NCBI GenBank assembly: GCA_036939975.1
Contig: JALLPB010000881.1
Location: 1 to 12,379 of the forward strand
Origin: Cyclostephanos tholiformis
Lineage: Eukaryota > Bacillariophyta > Thalassiosirophyceae > Thalassiosirales > Thalassiosiraceae
DNA length: 12,379 nucleotides
Direction of reading: 5' to 3'
Shown piece by piece: positions 7,990 through 12,379 of the stretch; positions within the stretch are counted from its first letter, which is position 1; every line of letters starts with the position of its first letter. The notes below the pieces were generated by a model. It ran no database searches, was not told the DNA's origin, and saw nothing but the letters and a program-made list of their open reading frames with translations. The position numbers were made by a program, and so were the translations under genes.

Positions 7990-9500
7990 TTGAGAAATAA
8001 CTGCAGTAGGGTAAGGATGAAGGGGTGTGCAATGGACCATGCTGGACATTGAGGGCATGAAACGATCAGGTGGTTGCTCTCTGATATTCATGAGGGGAAG
8101 GGAGGGTAGGCAAGGAATGGATGGCAGTGACAATGGATGATGATGAGGCAGCATCAGCAGGAACAAAGAGAGATGCAACAATCAATTAATACATCAACTA
8201 GGCAGACAATGCCAGTGACGGCAACAAGGAGGGAGAGAGCAGCAAGGCAACAATGGTGGAAACTGTGGCTTCGAGTGAGGATGATGGGAACATAACAACC
8301 AGCCAGAGAACAAGAGAGCCTGCATTGCTTGATAAGGACAATGTAGAAGCAAACTCCCCTCACAGCATCCTTTTCATTGTCATCCCCCACCACTCCTATT
8401 GTCGCCTGTGCTACTCAATGAAGACAACATCCCTCCCACCCAACTTTGCCTGCCAAAAGCTCCTGATGTTGTCGTGATGATGATATGACCATGATCTGCA
8501 GGCAGATGTCCACCGGTCCATGCTTGAACAGCCCCATGTTGATTGTTGGGTCCCATCCCCCCCTCTCCCCTCCCCCCTTTGCCCGAGGGCCCCAATGATG
8601 AATGTTGGGATGTGATGCCCAATGATGCCATTGCCACCCTCCTCCATGATGGCTGAGCTCCTCTCCCCACCAATGTCTTCTTCCTCCAGCACCTCACGTC
8701 TCTCTTGGCACTCACCTCTTCATTGAATCACACCAATTAAAATAGCACACCATCATTGGTTGATTGTTGTTTTTTAATGTTATATGGACACGTGTCACAT
8801 CAAATCGTCCTGAGTGTCATCCATTGAGTCCCGTTTGCCAATTTGCAACCACCACACCAAGCTTGGTGGTACATAAGGGGGATACCATAGGTGCGTTGGT
8901 AGATAAGGTCTACCTTACCATGAAACCCTGCTGAGTGCAAGTCCTTACTTGGCTCAGTGGCTTCACAACCTTTTATCTGCCACTGCATTGGCCTAACCCT
9001 ACATAGCCTCAATCAAGAGCATATCATCATTGTTGTCATGATTGTGGCCATCATCCCCCCCCCGCCCTCCTCCACCTCCTTTTTCCTTTTACCCCCATAG
9101 TGGTTGATTGTCCTTCTTGTCAATGTCAATGTCATTGTCATCAATGATCGCGCTCATGTCAATCACCCTCCAGTACTAAGTTTGGCATTATGGGGCCCAT
9201 TGCCTGTCACAGAGCAACAAAATCAGACATGGTTGGGGGGTTATGCCATTACGTGCCACAAGATCTGTGTGCATCAGAGTTGTTCCATAAACAAAGATGT
9301 CAGTCTATGTAGTATATGAAGGATGATAAAGCACCACACCCCCTGTGTAACATTTTGTTGGAACCAGGAACTTGTGGGGAATCCATATGTTTTTGTCAGA
9401 ATTGGCATAGCTCTAAGCCCCACAAAGTTACAGGGAATTTACAGTAGCCATCCAGAGTTTAGCTAGCTTAGCACACAATTATTTATGTCCAGAGTTCATG
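7990..9500. other. Long stretch without a recognisable gene; strand-biased composition
   Basis: No protein family is recognisable. From about 8010 to 8350 the plus strand is purine-rich (AGGGAGGG, AACAAGGAGG), then it switches to pyrimidine-rich from about 8350 to 8720. A C-run occurs near 9055-9063, and a short TGTCAA/TGTCAT hexamer repeat lies at about 9118-9146. Several 60-110 codon open frames exist on both strands (for example minus 8380-8715 and 8800-9012) but they overlap and carry no motif I can name. Confidence 0.4.
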
Positions 9501-9509
9501 TTAGTTTAG

Positions 9510-9544
9510 TATCTATTATCTATTATCTATTATCTATTATCTAT
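9510..9544 (+). repeat. Heptamer microsatellite (TATCTAT)5
   Basis: Five exact copies of TATCTAT in tandem. It lies about 275 bp downstream (minus-strand sense) of the NF-YC-like histone fold. Confidence 0.9.
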
Positions 9545-9820
9545 TGTTTTGATGGGAAGGACATGCCATGGCCTGAAAAGCTTGCCATGTGGAGCAATAT
9601 TCTTTTTGTTGGTTTTGATTTTGAAGTTGGCGATTACTTTTACTTTTTTGAAGCTCTTATCATTAATGACAGACCTTAGCAAAATCAACCTACCACAACC
9701 TTTGTTCTTTGCGCCATCCTCTTCCATAACATTATAGTCTACTTTGTCACCAATGTCATGACCTTCATCCGTTGCCTCCTCCTCAATTGTACTTTTTTTT
9801 ACCAATCCACGAGGGAATCA

Positions 9821-10091
9821 AAATATTGCCTCCTTCATTTCTTTCTTCTGCAGCATCTTCCTCTTGTTAATCTTCCTGTAATTTCAGATCCTGAGAGTCA
9901 TCACTTATAAGAACATCTTACATGCCTTTGCTAACAGGACCGGTGCCTTGGTGCCTATCATCCTAACATCCTCATTGCTCCTCATCATGCACTTGATCCA
10001 AGCCACTGGCAGGTCACTGTGATTTTTGAGACTTCTGCCTGGATCCTGTTGGTCTCTAGAGAGTGCATCACCAAAGCTGTCCAGCCCAGAA
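9821..10091 (-). pseudogene. NF-YC-like histone-fold pseudogene
   Basis: NF-YC is the C subunit of the CCAAT-binding NF-Y complex. It pairs with NF-YB through a histone fold in the nucleus. Reading down from about 10033, the frame gives KNHSDLPVAWIK, then SNEDVRMIGTKAPVL and AKACKMF. It continues without gaps through TLRI, NYRKINKRK, LQKKEMKEAI down to 9821. Each block lines up with the family pattern (LPLARIK, EDVRMISAEAPV, AKACEMF, then LRSW, ENKRRTLQ). Stops occur at 9905-9907 (TAA in a hydrophobic column) and 9884-9886 (TGA in the conserved Trp column), with another TGA at 9818-9820. The motif FWAGQL at 10074-10091, in another frame, fits the FWxxQ motif that precedes the fold, so a frameshift lies between them. 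The same frame continues below 9821 with an acidic tail that may be the old C-terminus. No intron interrupts the fold. Confidence 0.75.
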
Positions 10092-10385
10092 ATTGGTGTG
10101 GTACTTGTCACTTGTCAAGTTTAGTGAGGAACAAGGCAAGTTTGGGGACATAATCTCGCTGTCAAGGCTGGTGTCATCATCGGACTTCTTCTTCTGCCTT
10201 GCAATTACCTCCTCATGCTCCGCATCAGTAAGCAAGACATGCATCTTCCTTCTTTCTTGTCTCCCATGCATGTTCATTATTCTCCTCACATTCCTTATCT
10301 TTTTATGAGACAAGTTTCTTCTGCATCCATTTGTGTTTTGTGTTCTCATCTCCTCCAAAAAATCATTGGACTTTATGGTATCCAT
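10068..10385 (-). CDS. Uncharacterised open frame, possibly the 5' part of the NF-YC pseudogene
   Basis: This open frame of about 105 codons starts from an ATG at 10383-10385 (MDTIKSND) and follows a TGA stop two codons upstream of that ATG. It is hydrophilic, with basic stretches (HGRQERRKMH, ARQKKKSDDD) and an acidic part. It ends in FWAGQLW, which resembles the motif just before the histone fold of NF-YC proteins. It could therefore be the N-terminal region of that broken gene rather than a gene of its own. I recognise no other domain. Confidence 0.3.
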   Translation of the reverse strand: MDTIKSNDFLEEMRTQNTNGCRRNLSHKKIRNVRRIMNMHGRQERRKMHVLLTDAEHEEVIARQKKKSDDDTSLDSEIMSPNLPCSSLNLTSDKYHTNFWAGQLW

Positions 10386-10391
10386 ATTCAC

Positions 10392-10517
10392 TCATGTTTG
10401 TTTCATAATCATAAAGCCTCAAAAATGAACATGAGTGATTGAGTAGTAGTGCTTAAATCTCTGAGTTGTACAATTTTCCATTTGACATATAGTTCTTTCC
10501 ATTTCCATTTCATGGTC
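10392..10517. other. Spacer between the two pseudogenes
   Basis: The 126 bp after the R2 stop codon on the minus strand contain neither an AATAAA signal nor a poly(A) run. A classical processed-pseudogene tail is therefore not visible. Confidence 0.5.
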
Positions 10518-11555
10518 TCAAAAACTGGCATCAAGAGCAAAGGATTGATCCACATGATCTACACCGACTCCAGATTTGAAGTACTTTCCAACTCGCTTTT
10601 CAAAGAAGTTCGTTTTTCCTTGGAGACTGATCATCTCCATCCATTTGAACGGGTTCCTGATCTTGTAATGACAATCACACCCAAGGCTAAGGAGGAGCCC
10701 ATCGGCACAAAATTTGATGTAGTTGCACATCAGGCTCGAGGTCATCCCTATCAGTTCTATGGGGAAAGCATCAACGACAAATTCCATTTCAATCTTAACC
10801 ATGCTGCATACAATTTCGACAATGCAAGCAGTTGGGAGCTTGTTGAAAAGTTTCGAGTAGAGTAGGCATGCAAAATTGCAGTGCATCCCCTCATTGGGAC
10901 TTATCAGCTTGTCGCTGAAGCACTGTCCCGGCATTAAGCCTCGATTTTTCAGCCAAAAAATGGCACAGAAAGAGCCCGAGAAGAATTTACCTTCAACCGC
11001 AGCAAATGCAATCATGCATTTGGTGAAGCTGGCTGCTGTGGGGTCGCACCATTTAAGTGCCTACTGTGCCTTCCGCTGGACACAGGGCACCGTTTTGATT
11101 GCTTATAGGAGGTGTAGTTTCTTTTCAGGATCTTTGGCATACGTGTTGATGAGGAGTGAGTACATCTCACTGTGAATGTTTTCGACGGCTATTTGAAAGC
11201 CATAGAAACATCTTGCTTCCGGTGACATAACTTCTTTTGCAAAATTGTGTTGCTTAAGTTTTCATTGACAATACCATCGAAGGCGGTGAAAAAAGCAAGG
11301 ACATGTGAGATGAAGTGCTGTTCGATCGACGAGTTGTTCCCAATCTGTGGCGTCAGCTGATATGTCTATCTCTTCAGAGGCTTCAGCCTTCCTGTACATC
11401 CTCCAAATATCATCATGTTGGATGGGGAAGAGGACAAAATGATGAGGATTTGCTTGAAGAAGCAGCTTGGGGGCGAGATGTCGTTGTATCTTGGCATCCC
11501 TGTGATGCGAGACTTTTTTATTCCACAATGGCGGAGGTGTCTTAGTTTTCCTCAT
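10518..11555 (-). pseudogene. Ribonucleotide reductase small subunit (R2) pseudogene, class Ia eukaryotic type
   Basis: R2 carries the di-iron centre and tyrosyl radical that let ribonucleotide reductase make dNTPs. A likely old start is ATG at 11553-11555. The copy then reads [101 protein letters not shown]-like [21 protein letters not shown], and the terminal FALDASF that normally docks to the large subunit. All iron-ligand motifs and the radical Tyr (in ENIHSEMY) are still present. Defects: a frameshift near 11321-11330, a second near 11238-11254, TAA at 11103-11105, TAG at 11061-11063 in a conserved Trp column, and an in-frame loss of four codons at 11375/11376. There is no intron. Length is close to a full protein (about 345 codons). 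Confidence 0.9.
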
Positions 11556-11569
11556 GGCCGATGAGTGAG

Positions 11570-11632
11570 GTGCCTGTACATTCTTCTTGGCAATATTGGG
11601 ATGAACCTTTCTCACTTGCTCAGCAACTTGAT
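11570..11632 (-). repeat. Duplicated segment, copy 1, just upstream of the R2 pseudogene
   Basis: This copy matches 11742-11801 closely apart from a 3-bp difference near its start. Read on the minus strand it gives [16 protein letters not shown]. It lies in the same frame as, and directly before, the R2 N-terminus. Confidence 0.7.
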
Positions 11633-11741
11633 GTTGAGAGGCACCAGCATATCATCGGGGGCTTTTGGAAGGGGATATGTATCCCTACGCCTACAAAAAA
11701 AAGTACACGCTCAGTGTTGGGTGCATACAAATCAGCCATGA

Positions 11742-11801
11742 GTGCCCGTACATTCTTGGCAATATTGGAATGATCCTTTGTCACTTTCTCAGCAACTTGT
11801 T
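11742..11801 (-). repeat. Duplicated segment, copy 2
   Basis: The counterpart of 11570-11632, offset by about 172 bp. On the minus strand it reads QVAEKVTKDHSNIAKN inside a 67-codon open frame (11620-11823). No known domain is recognised. It may be the leader or N-terminal extension of the gene that gave rise to the R2 copy, duplicated once. Confidence 0.65.
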
Positions 11802-12111
11802 GGATTATTTTGAACTTGGACACTGCCTCGAAGTACTAAAAAGAGTCATCATTGTTCTTGTAATGCTTGATGTACTCAGGTAAATTGTGAAAGGCCACAT
11901 AATGATACTTGCTAAGGAGACTGACAAAAACCAACATTGGCAGGGCTTATGCAATTAATATCAAGGGATGTCATGGTTGCACACTTTGTTTCAACTTGCA
12001 AGAGAAGAAGAGAAGCATTGTCTCAGAGCAGAGGAATTCTCATTAAATTAACAATTTGACTTTTTTCATTCCCACCGCTATCGATTTCAATCACTATTTC
12101 AGGGACTCCCA
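11802..12111. other. No gene seen
   Basis: Only short open frames occur here, with no motif. The sequence is AT-leaning and shows no clear repeat. Confidence 0.4.
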
Positions 12112-12261
12112 ATTATGAAAATTACAAACGCACATGAGAATTGCAAACACACATGAAAATTGCAAACGTCAACGTAGGAACAATATGAAGAAATGTGAAA
12201 ATTGCATATATGCATGTGAAAATTGCAAACGCATACGAGAACTGCTAATGGCACATTATAA
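12112..12261 (+). repeat. Degenerate 19-21 bp tandem repeat
   Basis: Units of the form ATTGCAAACGCACATGARA occur at 12121, 12140, 12159, 12201 (21 bp) and 12222, with a decayed unit at 12241. The stretch between 12178 and 12200 contains a disrupted unit. No coding frame runs through it. Confidence 0.7.
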
Positions 12262-12379
12262 TGTCCCATCAGAGTGGCCTTAAAACGTCAATTCGCTGCG
12301 TTTGATTCACTAGTGGACTGCGAATTTTTTTGGGGGGCAGAGATGCCTTGAAGATAAAATGACTGGCCTTAGAGCTGCG

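Noticed and set aside
7436..7993. Possible repeat proteins with SPFQNGD/DPHFE motifs on both strands
   Set aside because: Both strands give the same peptides because the DNA repeat is palindromic. This is better explained by the DNA than by a gene.
10392..10517. Processed pseudogene poly(A) tail after R2
   Set aside because: No A-run or AATAAA is found on the minus strand after the stop codon.
9884..11105. Reassigned stop codons instead of pseudogenes
   Set aside because: TAG and TGA fall in Trp columns and TAA in a hydrophobic column, and frameshifts are present as well. No single alternative code explains this.

Overview
This window looks like repeat-rich nuclear DNA from a eukaryote, most likely a protist or alga. 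The evidence is gene remnants of eukaryotic type (a class Ia ribonucleotide reductase small subunit and an NF-YC histone-fold subunit), non-coding AT-leaning DNA full of transposon remains, and no operon structure or bacterial signals. The transposase-like family and the NF-YC variant remind me of stramenopiles such as diatoms and oomycetes. That placement rests on memory of the families and is low confidence. I found no gene that is clearly intact.

Left part (1-4770): a minus-strand transposase-like gene reads from about 3685 down to 808. It is broken by stops and frameshifts, has lost its central domain, and is split by an inserted repeat element (element A, 1208-2255). A second, related element (element B, 3827-4768) lies just upstream of the gene's putative start, in the same orientation. 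Both share near-identical inverted ends, a conserved block with a TATA-like core, subterminal ACATGTTGGC-type repeats and a long interior of degenerate CATTGCATC repeats. They appear to be two copies of one non-autonomous DNA element family.

Middle part (4770-9500): no recognisable gene. It holds a roughly 80-bp direct repeat pair (6862/7042), an array of an 81-82-bp repeat built from palindromes of the form CCCCATTT..AAATGGGG (about 7690-7980), stretches of strong purine/pyrimidine strand bias, and a small heptamer microsatellite at 9510.

Right part (9500-12379): two broken copies of cellular genes lie in a row on the minus strand. One is an NF-YC-like histone fold (9821-10091, possibly longer on both sides). 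The other is a nearly full-length, intron-free R2 subunit (10518-11555) with two frameshifts, two in-frame stops and a 4-codon deletion. A duplicated segment of about 60 bp (11570/11742) and a 19-bp degenerate tandem repeat (12112-12261) lie beyond it.

Overall this is a graveyard region. Transposon remains and gene copies have decayed, and nothing suggests the parts now work together. The points most worth following are the A/B element family, the palindromic array, and the origin of the paired R2/NF-YC pseudogenes.
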